14,508 nucleotides of DNA from Anaerolineaceae bacterium UBA5838 (GTDB lineage Bacteria > Chloroflexota > Anaerolineae > Anaerolineales > Anaerolineaceae): NCBI GenBank assembly GCA_002432795.1, contig DJGU01000051.1, positions 5,901 through 20,408 on the forward strand. Direction: 5' to 3'. The position numbers and the translations under genes are program-made. Under the pieces are notes generated by a model that worked only from the letters and a program-made list of their open reading frames with translations, was not told the DNA's origin and did not search any database. Shown piece by piece: positions 7,562 to 13,194 of the stretch. The first letter of the stretch is position 1; the number at the start of each line of letters is the position of its first letter.

Positions 7562-7867
7562 TTAAGATTGCAGATGCAGACTGTGTTTGTAAGCCTGCTC
7601 CAACAAGTCGTGGATATGTTCATCGTTGATGCGGTAATTTACCTGCTGACCCTCGCGCCTGGCGGCTACGAAACGCAGGTTGCGCAGGACCCGCAGCTGA
7701 TGCGAGGTGGCGCTTGAGCTAAGACCACATTGTGCTGCCAGGTCGCCAACATTTGCCTCGCCGTCCAACAGGATCGCAAGTAACTGCAAGCGGGAAGGAT
7801 CAGACAGCCCCTTAAAAGTGGCTGCCATGCTGTTGAAGTCTGCCTGAGTTGTAAGGTGTTTTTCCAT
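7562..7867 (-). CDS. ArsR/SmtB-family metal-sensing repressor, CzrA-like
   Basis: Winged-helix repressor that would release its operator when zinc, cobalt or a similar metal binds. The DNA-recognition region is DLAAQCGLSSSATSHQLRVLR, and the wing is RREGQQVNYRI. The C-terminal helix has Asp82, His84, His95 and His98, numbered from the chosen start. These have the same 2-11-3 spacing as CzrA Asp84, His86, His97 and His100, the alpha-5 zinc/cobalt site. There is no ELCVCDL alpha-3 cysteine motif (VGDL instead), so cadmium/lead sensing through that site is not expected. The start is placed at the second of two adjacent ATGs because AGAGGT (7871-7876) is better spaced from it; ATG 7870 is the alternative. 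The gene lies directly upstream of the pump gene and downstream of its own operator, pointing to autoregulation. Confidence 0.92.
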   Translation of the reverse strand: MEKHLTTQADFNSMAATFKGLSDPSRLQLLAILLDGEANVGDLAAQCGLSSSATSHQLRVLRNLRFVAARREGQQVNYRINDEHIHDLLEQAYKHSLHLQS

Positions 7868-7880
7868 CATACCTCTGTTT

Positions 7881-7906
7881 ATATGAATAAATGTTCATAT
7901 GTTCAT
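7881..7906. promoter_or_regulatory. ArsR/SmtB-type operator (imperfect 9-2-9 palindrome)
   Basis: ATATGAATA (7881-7889) and TGTTCATAT (7892-7900) form an inverted repeat around a 2-bp centre, with eight of nine positions paired. A further TGTTCAT half-site follows at 7900-7906. This resembles the ATATGAACA...TGTTCATAT operators known for SmtB/CzrA-type repressors. It lies between the -10 box and the ribosome site of the repressor gene. Confidence 0.75.
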
Positions 7907-7933
7907 AATAACACACAACACAAATAATTACAA
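7905..7933 (-). promoter_or_regulatory. Sigma-70-type promoter for the repressor-pump operon
   Basis: On the minus strand, TTGTAA at 7928-7933 (4 of 6 to the -35 consensus) and TATTAT at 7905-7910 (5 of 6 to the -10 consensus) are separated by exactly 17 bp. Transcription would start around 7897-7899, inside the palindrome at 7881-7900, so repressor binding would block initiation. Confidence 0.6.
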
Positions 7934-7954
7934 CGGAGAAATCTGTTAGATTGG

Positions 7955-8533
7955 CTATTCGGATTGATAATCAGCGATCGCCCATGTCAAAGCGGCGGTC
8001 AGGCGGGCATCATCGATGGCATCATGACTGTTTGGGATTGAGATCTTGAGGAATTTGCCGGCAAATTCAAGCTTTTGGGATTTGAACCCATTGTTGCGCG
8101 CATTCCATTCGCCATAAAAGGCGGCAAAGAGCTTCATCACGCAAAACGCCTGGTTAGTTTCAATGCTCATTGGCAATCCATAGGCTTTGTTCGTCTGGCG
8201 CAGCAGCCGCAAGTCAAAGTCGGCATTGTAGATCCCGATCACCCTGCCTCTGAGAATAGCCTCCACGTCTGGCCAGATCTGGGTCCACACCGGAGCATTT
8301 AAGACCATCTCATTAGTGATGCCATTGACCGCACTGGATTCAGATGGAATCAGCATGCCGGGGTTCACCAGAGACTCGAACAGGGTTTCGCCCTTGGCGT
8401 TCACAATCCCGACCTGGATGATCCGATCGATTTGGCCTGTGCCGGTGGTTTCGGTATCAAGGAAGATTGGCTGTAGTTCGAGCACAGCCCGCGCGCGTTG
8501 GATGACCTTGGGATGAGCGATTGGATAGGGCAT
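7955..8533 (-). CDS. DEDDh-type 3'-5' exonuclease (DnaQ/PolC epsilon-like)
   Basis: Stand-alone exonuclease-fold protein of 192 residues, likely removing nucleotides from DNA or RNA 3' ends. Motif ExoI is LDTETTG with metal-binding Asp26 and Glu28. ExoII is YNADFDLRLL with Asp107 as the usual ligand. ExoIII is SHDAIDDARL with His170 and Asp175, placing it in the DEDDh class. The VNGIT segment after residue 69 is also typical of the epsilon-like family. There is no polymerase, helicase or UvrC-like domain attached, so the particular substrate cannot be named. The ATG at 8533 has GAGG 5-6 nt upstream. It lies upstream of the metal operon in the same orientation, but the promoter and operator in between argue that they are separate units. 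A 13-bp palindrome (AATCTGTTAGATT, 7940-7952) follows its stop side and has no T tract. Confidence 0.88.
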   Translation of the reverse strand: MPYPIAHPKVIQRARAVLELQPIFLDTETTGTGQIDRIIQVGIVNAKGETLFESLVNPGMLIPSESSAVNGITNEMVLNAPVWTQIWPDVEAILRGRVIGIYNADFDLRLLRQTNKAYGLPMSIETNQAFCVMKLFAAFYGEWNARNNGFKSQKLEFAGKFLKISIPNSHDAIDDARLTAALTWAIADYQSE

Positions 8534-8630
8534 AGGAACCTCAAGGGTTATTATAATAGCAACCAGGTGATAGTTTTTACCTTTTTTGTAAATAGGTTAT
8601 CATGGTTACAATACAAAAATTGGGTGAAAT
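8534..8630. promoter_or_regulatory. Divergent promoter region of exonuclease and membrane-protein genes
   Basis: This 97-bp AT-rich gap separates two divergent genes. On the minus strand a perfect TATAAT lies at 8550-8555, but only an A-rich stretch occupies the -35 position. On the plus strand TACAAT lies at 8607-8612, with TTGTAA at 8586-8591 at a short 15-bp spacing. Both are promoter candidates; neither is complete. Confidence 0.4.
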
Positions 8631-9263
8631 ATGATGCAAGAAACCACTGTCTGGAAGCGATTTACCTCATTCCTCATCAGCAATTCTCCCGGCATGCGGG
8701 TCATTAAGACCTGCCTTGCCATCACCATCTGCCTGATCATCGAATTCTTTCGCGGCACAAGTATGCCCTACCACTCCAGCATTGCCGCGATCGTCTGCAT
8801 GCAGCCGACCTTGAAATCGACCTTCAGAACTGCTGGTGACCGGACAATTGGCACGCTGATCGCCGGTCTTTATGGCTACTTATTCATCACCTTCTTTAAT
8901 CAACAAATGCAAGTCAGCCTCAGCTCCCTGAGCTACTTTGCCCTGATCGGGGTAATGACTTTACCACTCATGATGCTGATGATCGGGATCAAAAAACAGG
9001 GCGGGCTTTCCATCACGGTGGTCGTTTTTTTGATCGTTGTTATTAACGCCGGCGCGACCAATCCCCTGAATTACACGATCGAACGCGTGATAGGAACATT
9101 GATCGGCATCGGAGTAGCACTTTTCATCAACTGGCTGCCAATCCTGAACAAGATTGGAAGGCGGCTTGGGCATGTGGATATTTCCCCGGTCAGTCCTGCC
9201 TGCAGCAATTTGGAAAAAGACAAACCTGAACTGCCAGAGAAATGTCAGGACAATCGCAAGTGA
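8631..9263 (+). CDS. FUSC/aromatic acid exporter-like membrane protein
   Basis: Integral membrane protein of 210 residues with about six hydrophobic segments (roughly residues 22-40, 48-62, 72-90, 100-122, 126-143 and 153-172). Two copies of an R-x-IGTLI-x-G motif (DRTIGTLIAGLYG and ERVIGTLIGIGVA) mark the two structural halves of the ArAE_1/FUSC-type fold, also seen in YgaE/DUF939 proteins. The C-terminal 35 residues are polar and cytoplasmic in appearance; the long soluble C-terminal domain found in some relatives is absent. The substrate is unknown, and family members have been proposed to export aromatic acids. The start could be ATG 8631 or 8634, with GGGTGA just upstream. The gene's last 22 bp overlap the sirtuin gene, so the two are co-transcribed. 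Confidence 0.8.
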   Translation: MMQETTVWKRFTSFLISNSPGMRVIKTCLAITICLIIEFFRGTSMPYHSSIAAIVCMQPTLKSTFRTAGDRTIGTLIAGLYGYLFITFFNQQMQVSLSSLSYFALIGVMTLPLMMLMIGIKKQGGLSITVVVFLIVVINAGATNPLNYTIERVIGTLIGIGVALFINWLPILNKIGRRLGHVDISPVSPACSNLEKDKPELPEKCQDNRK

Positions 9264-9994
9264 GTTATTCATTCCAAGCCGCAAAGGAACGCCTAAAATC
9301 CAGCCAGAACGTGACATTTCTTGGCGGCGCTGGAGTTTCGACCGCCTCGGGCATTCCGGATTTCCGCAGCGCGACTGGTCTTTACAACCAGATGACCGGT
9401 TCACGTTACGCACCTGAGACGATGCTCAGTCAGAATTTCTTCCTGCGCCACCCGGAGGAGTTCTATGCTTTTTTGCGCAGTTCACTATACTATCCCAATG
9501 CGAAACCGAACGCAGCGCATTACATGCTGGCTGATATGGAAAAACGAGGGAAGCTCACAGCCGTAATTACCCAAAACATCGACGGCCTGCACCAACGAGC
9601 AGGATCGAAAGTGGTTCATGAACTGCACGGCAGCCTGGAACGTTTTTATTGCATGCGCTGCCATGGAATGTGCCCGGCGGAGCAGGTTTACTCCCAGGAA
9701 ACAACGCCCCGCTGCGAGATCTGCGGCGGTCTGGTGCGTCCGGATGTGGTGCTCTACGGTGAGCCGCTGGACCCAGACGTTCTCAGTGCCAGCATTGAGG
9801 CAGTCCGCCAGGCTGATTGTTTGATTGTGGGAGGGTCATCTCTGGTGGTCTACCCGGCGGCAGGCTTGCTGGATTACTTCCGCGGAGACTGCCTGATCCT
9901 GATCAATCGCGATCCAACTCCCTATGACCAGCAGGCAAATTTCGTTTTTCATGGTGACATCGGCGAAGTGCTGACAGAGATATCCATTAAATGA
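9242..9994 (+). CDS. Sir2-family NAD-dependent protein deacylase (sirtuin)
   Basis: Cytoplasmic enzyme that removes acyl groups from lysine side chains using NAD. The 250-residue protein is a core-only sirtuin. It has GAGVSTASGIPDFRS at 29-43 for NAD and nicotinamide binding, TQNIDGLH at 110-117, and catalytic His129 in HELHGS. Its zinc module is Cys137-x2-Cys140 and Cys158-x2-Cys161. Next come RPDVVLYGE, GSSLVVYPAAGL and INRDPT, which contact NAD and the acyl-peptide. No SIRT5-type Tyr/Arg signature is claimed. ATG 9242 is used here. GTG 9260 is a credible alternative because it forms a GTGA overlap with the upstream stop and has AGGA 9 nt before it; residues 1-6 are outside the conserved core. 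Bacterial sirtuins often regulate acyl-CoA synthetases, but no such gene is nearby. Confidence 0.93.
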   Translation: MSGQSQVSYSFQAAKERLKSSQNVTFLGGAGVSTASGIPDFRSATGLYNQMTGSRYAPETMLSQNFFLRHPEEFYAFLRSSLYYPNAKPNAAHYMLADMEKRGKLTAVITQNIDGLHQRAGSKVVHELHGSLERFYCMRCHGMCPAEQVYSQETTPRCEICGGLVRPDVVLYGEPLDPDVLSASIEAVRQADCLIVGGSSLVVYPAAGLLDYFRGDCLILINRDPTPYDQQANFVFHGDIGEVLTEISIK

Positions 9995-10051
9995 ATAGTA
10001 AATAAACCGGCTTCAACGCGAGCTTAAGTTTTGCTTGGACACTTTTATCAT

Positions 10052-10086
10052 GTCATCGCGAGGGAGCTTGCGACCGTGGCGATCTC
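10052..10086 (+). repeat. REP-like repeat copy 1
   Basis: Starts GTCATCGCGAG and ends GGCGATCTC. It shares the GTCAYCGCGAG head and GATCT tail with copies at 10482-10509 and 10773-10800. The head and tail are partly complementary (ATCGC and GCGAT), so it can fold. Confidence 0.6.
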
Positions 10087-10143
10087 TCATTTTCCTGAAC
10101 AAACCAACATCAAAAGCGAGCCTGCACACATCATCATAAAGGG

Positions 10144-10188
10144 ACCTCGGCGTCCTTCCAATCCGCCATTACACCATCAATCATTCAT
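10144..10188 (-). repeat. 45-bp repeat block, copy 1 (degenerate)
   Basis: Shares the cores CTTCCAATCCG and ACACCATC and most other positions with 10331-10375, at about 80% identity. On the minus strand both copies keep an open frame reading DGVMxDWK. It is followed on the plus strand by hairpin repeat copy 1 at 10201. Confidence 0.65.
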
Positions 10189-10200
10189 AATAAAAAAAAG

Positions 10201-10222
10201 GCCCGCGAAGTAGGGTATGACG
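10201..10222 (+). repeat. CCCGC-hairpin repeat, copy 1
   Basis: GCCCGCGAAGTAGGGTATGA and two more bases. It recurs at 10283-10303 and 10453-10474 with one to four changes. CCCGC can pair with the GYAGGG segment, giving a small imperfect hairpin. Confidence 0.65.
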
Positions 10223-10282
10223 ATCTGCCTATTATTAAGCAGCATCCGTAAGGCCAAACAGAGTCGTCGGGCGAGACGAAGT

Positions 10283-10303
10283 GCCCGCGAAGCAGGGTAT
10301 TGG
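10283..10303 (+). repeat. CCCGC-hairpin repeat, copy 2
   Basis: GCCCGCGAAGCAGGGTATTG, 82 bp after copy 1. The CCCGC...GCAGGG arms are best preserved in this copy. Confidence 0.65.
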
Positions 10304-10330
10304 AGGCACTACAAACCTCATCTTACAAAA

Positions 10331-10375
10331 ACCTTGGTGTGCTTCCAATCCGGCATCACACCATCGGTTATCCAT
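10331..10375 (-). repeat. 45-bp repeat block, copy 2
   Basis: Second copy of the block at 10144-10188. Here the minus-strand frame is longer: it is open from 10437 to a TGA at 10318-10320 and includes TINNVVDERIMPSIRR followed by DGVMPDWKHTKV. There is no start codon in context, and a TAG lies immediately upstream (10438-10440), so this is not called as a gene. Confidence 0.65.
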
Positions 10376-10381
10376 CGGCGA

Positions 10382-10431
10382 ATTGAGGGCATGATACGTT
10401 CGTCCACGACATTGTTAATGGTGCCCTCAAT
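10382..10431. repeat. Perfect 10-bp inverted repeat
   Basis: ATTGAGGGCA (10382-10391) is the exact reverse complement of TGCCCTCAAT (10422-10431), with a 30-nt loop. It lies between the 45-bp block and the third hairpin repeat and may be part of the same composite repeat. Confidence 0.7.
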
Positions 10432-10452
10432 TTCGCCCTACGAATTAATTCT

Positions 10453-10474
10453 GCCCGTGAAACAGGGTATGACG
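10453..10474 (+). repeat. CCCGC-hairpin repeat, copy 3
   Basis: GCCCGTGAAACAGGGTATGA followed by CG. It is the most diverged copy in the hairpin arms, but it keeps the GGGTATGACG tail of copy 1. Confidence 0.6.
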
Positions 10475-10481
10475 TATGTTC

Positions 10482-10509
10482 GTCATCGCGAGTGAAGCGG
10501 GGAGATCTC
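10482..10509 (+). repeat. REP-like repeat copy 2
   Basis: GTCATCGCGAGTGAAGCGGG followed by GAGATCTC. It has the same head and tail as copy 1 with a shorter middle, and lies 7 bp after hairpin repeat copy 3. Confidence 0.6.
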
Positions 10510-10565
10510 TCCTTTCATCTACCATCATGCGACACATCTGTGCTGGGTAGGCTCGATCAACAACT

Positions 10566-10769
10566 CTGTCATTGCGAACCTCAGTTGTGACACGTAGTGT
10601 ACTATTTCGTAAGCAATCTAAACTTTTGATACGTCACACGAAATAATACACATGTAACCCCTCATTTTTGATTGAATACGCATATTTTAGATTGCCGCGA
10701 CCTTTGCCAAATTATTGCCTGGCACCACGACAAAGTTATTCCTGGCAAAGGTCTCGCAATGACAGGTGG
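10566..10769. repeat. REPIN/MITE-like nested-palindrome element, copy A
   Basis: This element of about 200 bp ends in perfect 12-bp terminal inverted repeats: CTGTCATTGCGA (10566-10577) and TCGCAATGACAG (10754-10765). Inside are three more inverted pairs: GCAATCTAAA (10613-10622) with TTTAGATTGC (10686-10695); ACCTTTGCCA (10700-10709) with TGGCAAAGGT (10743-10752); and GTGTACTATTTCGT (10597-10610) with ACGAAATAATACAC (10638-10651), one mismatch. The layout is two REP-like arms (GTCATTGCGA...GCAATCT) in head-to-head orientation, each arm containing its own hairpin. It contains no coding frame of note. It is close in sequence to copy B. Confidence 0.85.
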
Positions 10770-10772
10770 TTT

Positions 10773-10800
10773 GTCACCGCGAGCCTAGCGTAGTGATCTG
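10773..10800 (+). repeat. REP-like repeat copy 3
   Basis: GTCACCGCGAGCCTAGCGTA followed by GTGATCTG, located in the 63-bp spacer between the two long elements. It is a single arm of the same repeat family (GTCAYCGCGAG...GATCT). Confidence 0.6.
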
Positions 10801-10832
10801 TCTGTTAATCTGTCACATCGTGCCCTCTGGGT

Positions 10833-11030
10833 ATTGCGAACCTCAGTTGTGACACGTAGTGTACTATTTCGTAAGCAATCTAAACTTTTGATACGTCAGA
10901 GGAAATAATACACATGTAACTCCTCGTTTCTGTTGGAATACGCACTTTTTAGATTGCCGCGACCTTTGCCAATTCATTGCTTGGTACTACAACAATATCT
11001 TCCTGGCAAAGGTCTCGCAATGACAGGTGG
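10833..11030. repeat. REPIN/MITE-like nested-palindrome element, copy B
   Basis: 198 bp aligned to 10571-10769 with roughly 20 differences, about 90% identity by eye. The first 67 bp are identical. The GCAATCTAAA/TTTAGATTGC and ACCTTTGCCA/TGGCAAAGGT arms are intact, while many of the differences fall in the loop between the latter pair and in the central spacer. The left terminus has changed (GGGTATTGCGA instead of CTGTCATTGCGA), so only the right terminal repeat is complete. It ends 43 bp before the glycosylase stop codon. Confidence 0.85.
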
Positions 11031-11073
11031 AAAGTCGTCTCAAGCTAAGTGTGATGGCTCGTTCGAATGGAAG

Positions 11074-11754
11074 CTATTTGAGGTAGTCCTTTGCCTTTTG
11101 CCAGATCTGATCAAACATCTCTGCGGTCAGGCGTCCGGTTTGGGTGTTTTGCAGGCTGGGGTGATAGGAACAGAGAATCCAAGGCAACCCTGGCAATGTT
11201 TCGTAAAAGCGGTCATGCCCAAAGTGTAATTGCTTTTTGGGCAATTCGGAAAAAGCCGGTAAGCTAAGCAACCCGTCCAAAGCAATCTTTCCCAGCACCA
11301 CCACCCCTTGCAGGCGCGATAATGCCTGCATTTCGCCTGCCAACCAAGGGAGGCAGTTAAAAATTTCTTCCCGGGTGGGTTTATTCGCAGGCGGCGCGCA
11401 GCGGCAAACCGCCGAGATGAAGACATCTTTCAAAACCATCCCATCCCCAATCGCGCTGGCTTCAGGCTGGCTGGCAAATCCCGCCCGATAGAGCGCGGGA
11501 TAGAGGAAATTTCCGGAACCATCCCCCGTAAACATCCTCCCCGTGCGGTTGGACCCGTGCGCGCCCGGTGCCAACCCCAAAACCAGCAGCCTTGCCTCGG
11601 GGTCGCCAAATCCAGGTACTGGCTTGCCCCAATACTCCTGGTCGCGGTAGGCTTTGCGTTTGACGCGGGCAACCTCCTCGCGCCACTCCACCAGCCTGGG
11701 ACACTTGTGGCAGGAGATCACTTCTTCTTCAATATTCTCCAGTGTTTTTTCCAT
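11074..11754 (-). CDS. Family 5 uracil-DNA glycosylase (UdgB-type)
   Basis: DNA repair enzyme that excises uracil, and in this family often other deaminated bases, to start base excision repair. The protein of 226 residues has motif 1 GLAPGAHGSNRTGRMFTGD near residues 60-78. The GLAPG form lacks the Asp/Asn catalytic residue of families 1 and 4, which points to family 5. Motif 2 is YHPSLQNTQTGRLT with His198. An N-terminal CHKCPRL (Cys15, Cys18) and the later Cys117/Cys119 and Cys134 fit the four-cysteine iron-sulfur cluster of families 4 and 5. The start is placed at ATG 11754; a TTG at 11760 would add two residues, and neither has a strong ribosome site. It lies 45 bp downstream of the eno terminator. 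Confidence 0.9.
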   Translation of the reverse strand: MEKTLENIEEEVISCHKCPRLVEWREEVARVKRKAYRDQEYWGKPVPGFGDPEARLLVLGLAPGAHGSNRTGRMFTGDGSGNFLYPALYRAGFASQPEASAIGDGMVLKDVFISAVCRCAPPANKPTREEIFNCLPWLAGEMQALSRLQGVVVLGKIALDGLLSLPAFSELPKKQLHFGHDRFYETLPGLPWILCSYHPSLQNTQTGRLTAEMFDQIWQKAKDYLK

Positions 11755-11798
11755 TGCCAAAGTTTACCAGAGAGAACCACCACTAATACGATAAAGTT

Positions 11799-11829
11799 AA
11801 AAAAGCATCCCCTCACGAGGAGGGGATGC
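11799..11829 (-). terminator. Intrinsic terminator after eno
   Basis: On the minus strand GCATCCCCTC (11829-11820) pairs perfectly with GAGGGGATGC (11814-11805) around a 5-nt loop, followed at once by six T (11804-11799). It begins 20 bp after the eno stop. The glycosylase gene starts only 45 bp beyond it, so that gene needs read-through or its own promoter, which I could not identify. Confidence 0.92.
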
Positions 11830-11848
11830 AAGGTGTTAAAAAGAAAGT

Positions 11849-13144
11849 TTAGAGTTTGATCGCCAGAGCGTCCCAGCCAGCATACTTGGCTGTGAGGTCG
11901 AGTTCCTGTTCGATCCGCAGCAGTTGATTGTATTTTGCCACACGGTCAGAACGTGCGGGAGCGCCCGTCTTTATCTGACCCATGTTCATCGCCACTGCCA
12001 GGTGAGCGATGGTGCTATCTTCGGTCTCACCGGAGCGATGCGAGCAGACTGCGCGCCAGCCGTTATTTTGAACCATGCTGACAGCCTTCATCGTCTCAGA
12101 CAGAGATCCGATCTGGTTGACTTTGACCAGCAGCGAGTTGCAGGCTTTCTCTTCGATTGCCCGAGCAACACGCTCGGGGTTGGTCACTAGCAGGTCGTCA
12201 CCCACGATTTGCAGGCGATGTCCGTTGAGGGCGGTGAAATTCTTCCAGCCTTCCCAGTCATCCTGGGCGAAACCGTCTTCGATTGAGACAATCGGGTACT
12301 GGTTGATCCAGTTTGTCCAGAATTCCACCATTTGGTCCGAAGTCAGCTTGCGACCTTCTTTGCGAAGGTTGTAGAGCTTTGTATCTTCCTCATAGAACTC
12401 AGAAGCGGCAGGATCGAGGGCGATTGCCACGTCCGTACCGGCTTTATAGCCTGCTTTTTCAATTGCCTCAAGGATGAGTTCCACAGCTTCATTGTTGGCG
12501 CTCAACGCAGGCGCAAACCCACCTTCATCGCCAACCAGGGTGGTGTAGCCTTTGCTCTTGAGCACGGTCTTCAGCGAGGCATAAATTTCTGCGCCCCAGC
12601 GCAAACCTTCAGCAAAACTTGGCGCCCCAAAAGGCATAACCATGAATTCCTGGGCGTCGGTGGACTGCCAGCCAGTATGCGCCCCACCGTTGAGGATGTT
12701 CATCATCGGCACAGGCAGCACATGGGCATAAACACCGCCGAGGTAGCGGTACAGGGGAAGACCCAAAGAGGCTGCCGCTGCTTTCGCAACAGCCAAACTG
12801 GTGCCCAGGATGGCATTGGCGCCTAAATTAGCTTTGTTGGGAGTGCCGTCGAGCTCAAGCAGCAGTTCATCGATCGCTTTTTGCTCGAGCGCATCCAAAC
12901 CAAACAGCTCATCGGTGATTTCATTATTGACGTTCTCAACAGCTTTCAGTACGCCCTTGCCGTTGTAGCGGGCTTTATCGCCATCGCGCAGTTCGAGCGC
13001 TTCGTGGATGCCGGTTGAAGCGCCAGAGGGTACAGCCGCACGCCCAAAACTGCCGTCAGCCAGGATAACTTCAACTTCCACCGTGGGATTGCCACGGGAG
13101 TCAAGGATTTCGATTGCATTGATATATTCAATTGTTGTGTCCAT
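11849..13144 (-). CDS. eno: Enolase (phosphopyruvate hydratase)
   Basis: Glycolytic enzyme converting 2-phosphoglycerate to phosphoenolpyruvate in the cytoplasm, with magnesium. The 431 residues match the usual bacterial length. N-terminal features are IEILDSRGNPTVEVEV and the mobile-loop GASTGIHEALELRD. Central features are NGGAH and GDEGGFAP, which carries the catalytic Glu. C-terminal features are SIEDGFAQDDW, GDDLLVTNPERV, LVKVNQIGSL and the signature SHRSGETEDSTIAHLAVA, including the catalytic Lys segment and the SHRSGE loop. The start is clear: ATG 13144 with AAGGAAGG (13150-13157) 5 nt upstream. It follows pyrG by 50 bp on the same strand. A TATAAT lies at 13176-13181, but there is no well-placed -35, so read-through from pyrG is also possible. 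A strong terminator follows. Confidence 0.98.
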   Translation of the reverse strand: MDTTIEYINAIEILDSRGNPTVEVEVILADGSFGRAAVPSGASTGIHEALELRDGDKARYNGKGVLKAVENVNNEITDELFGLDALEQKAIDELLLELDGTPNKANLGANAILGTSLAVAKAAAASLGLPLYRYLGGVYAHVLPVPMMNILNGGAHTGWQSTDAQEFMVMPFGAPSFAEGLRWGAEIYASLKTVLKSKGYTTLVGDEGGFAPALSANNEAVELILEAIEKAGYKAGTDVAIALDPAASEFYEEDTKLYNLRKEGRKLTSDQMVEFWTNWINQYPIVSIEDGFAQDDWEGWKNFTALNGHRLQIVGDDLLVTNPERVARAIEEKACNSLLVKVNQIGSLSETMKAVSMVQNNGWRAVCSHRSGETEDSTIAHLAVAMNMGQIKTGAPARSDRVAKYNQLLRIEQELDLTAKYAGWDALAIKL

Positions 13145-13194
13145 ACATACCTTCCTTTTCTTTTTCTAATGATAAATTATAATCTATCCCAACC

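Larger units (their letters stand above)
9995..11073. other. Repeat-rich intergenic region without a convincing gene
   Basis: Over about 1.08 kb, the open frames on both strands are short, lack ribosome sites and run through repeats. The region holds at least three short REP-like repeats (10052, 10482, 10773), two blocks of a 45-bp repeat (10144, 10331), three copies of a CCCGC-type hairpin repeat (10201, 10283, 10453), a 10-bp inverted repeat (10382-10431) and two 199-bp nested-palindrome elements (10571, 10833). It separates the convergent sirtuin and glycosylase transcription units, a typical place for repeat accumulation. No terminator with a T tract is obvious after the sirtuin. Confidence 0.8.

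Noticed and set aside
10201..10474. Three spaced copies of a 21-22 bp repeat as a CRISPR array
   Set aside because: Spacing is irregular (82 and 170 bp), copies are imperfect and no cas genes are present.
10031..10495. Plus-strand open frames at 10031-10213 and 10217-10495 as small genes
   Set aside because: Both run through the repeat blocks, lack ribosome sites and have low-complexity or basic composition with no recognisable domain.
10933..11229. Plus-strand open frame overlapping element B and the glycosylase 3' end
   Set aside because: It is antisense to a well-supported gene and its 5' part lies in a repeat.
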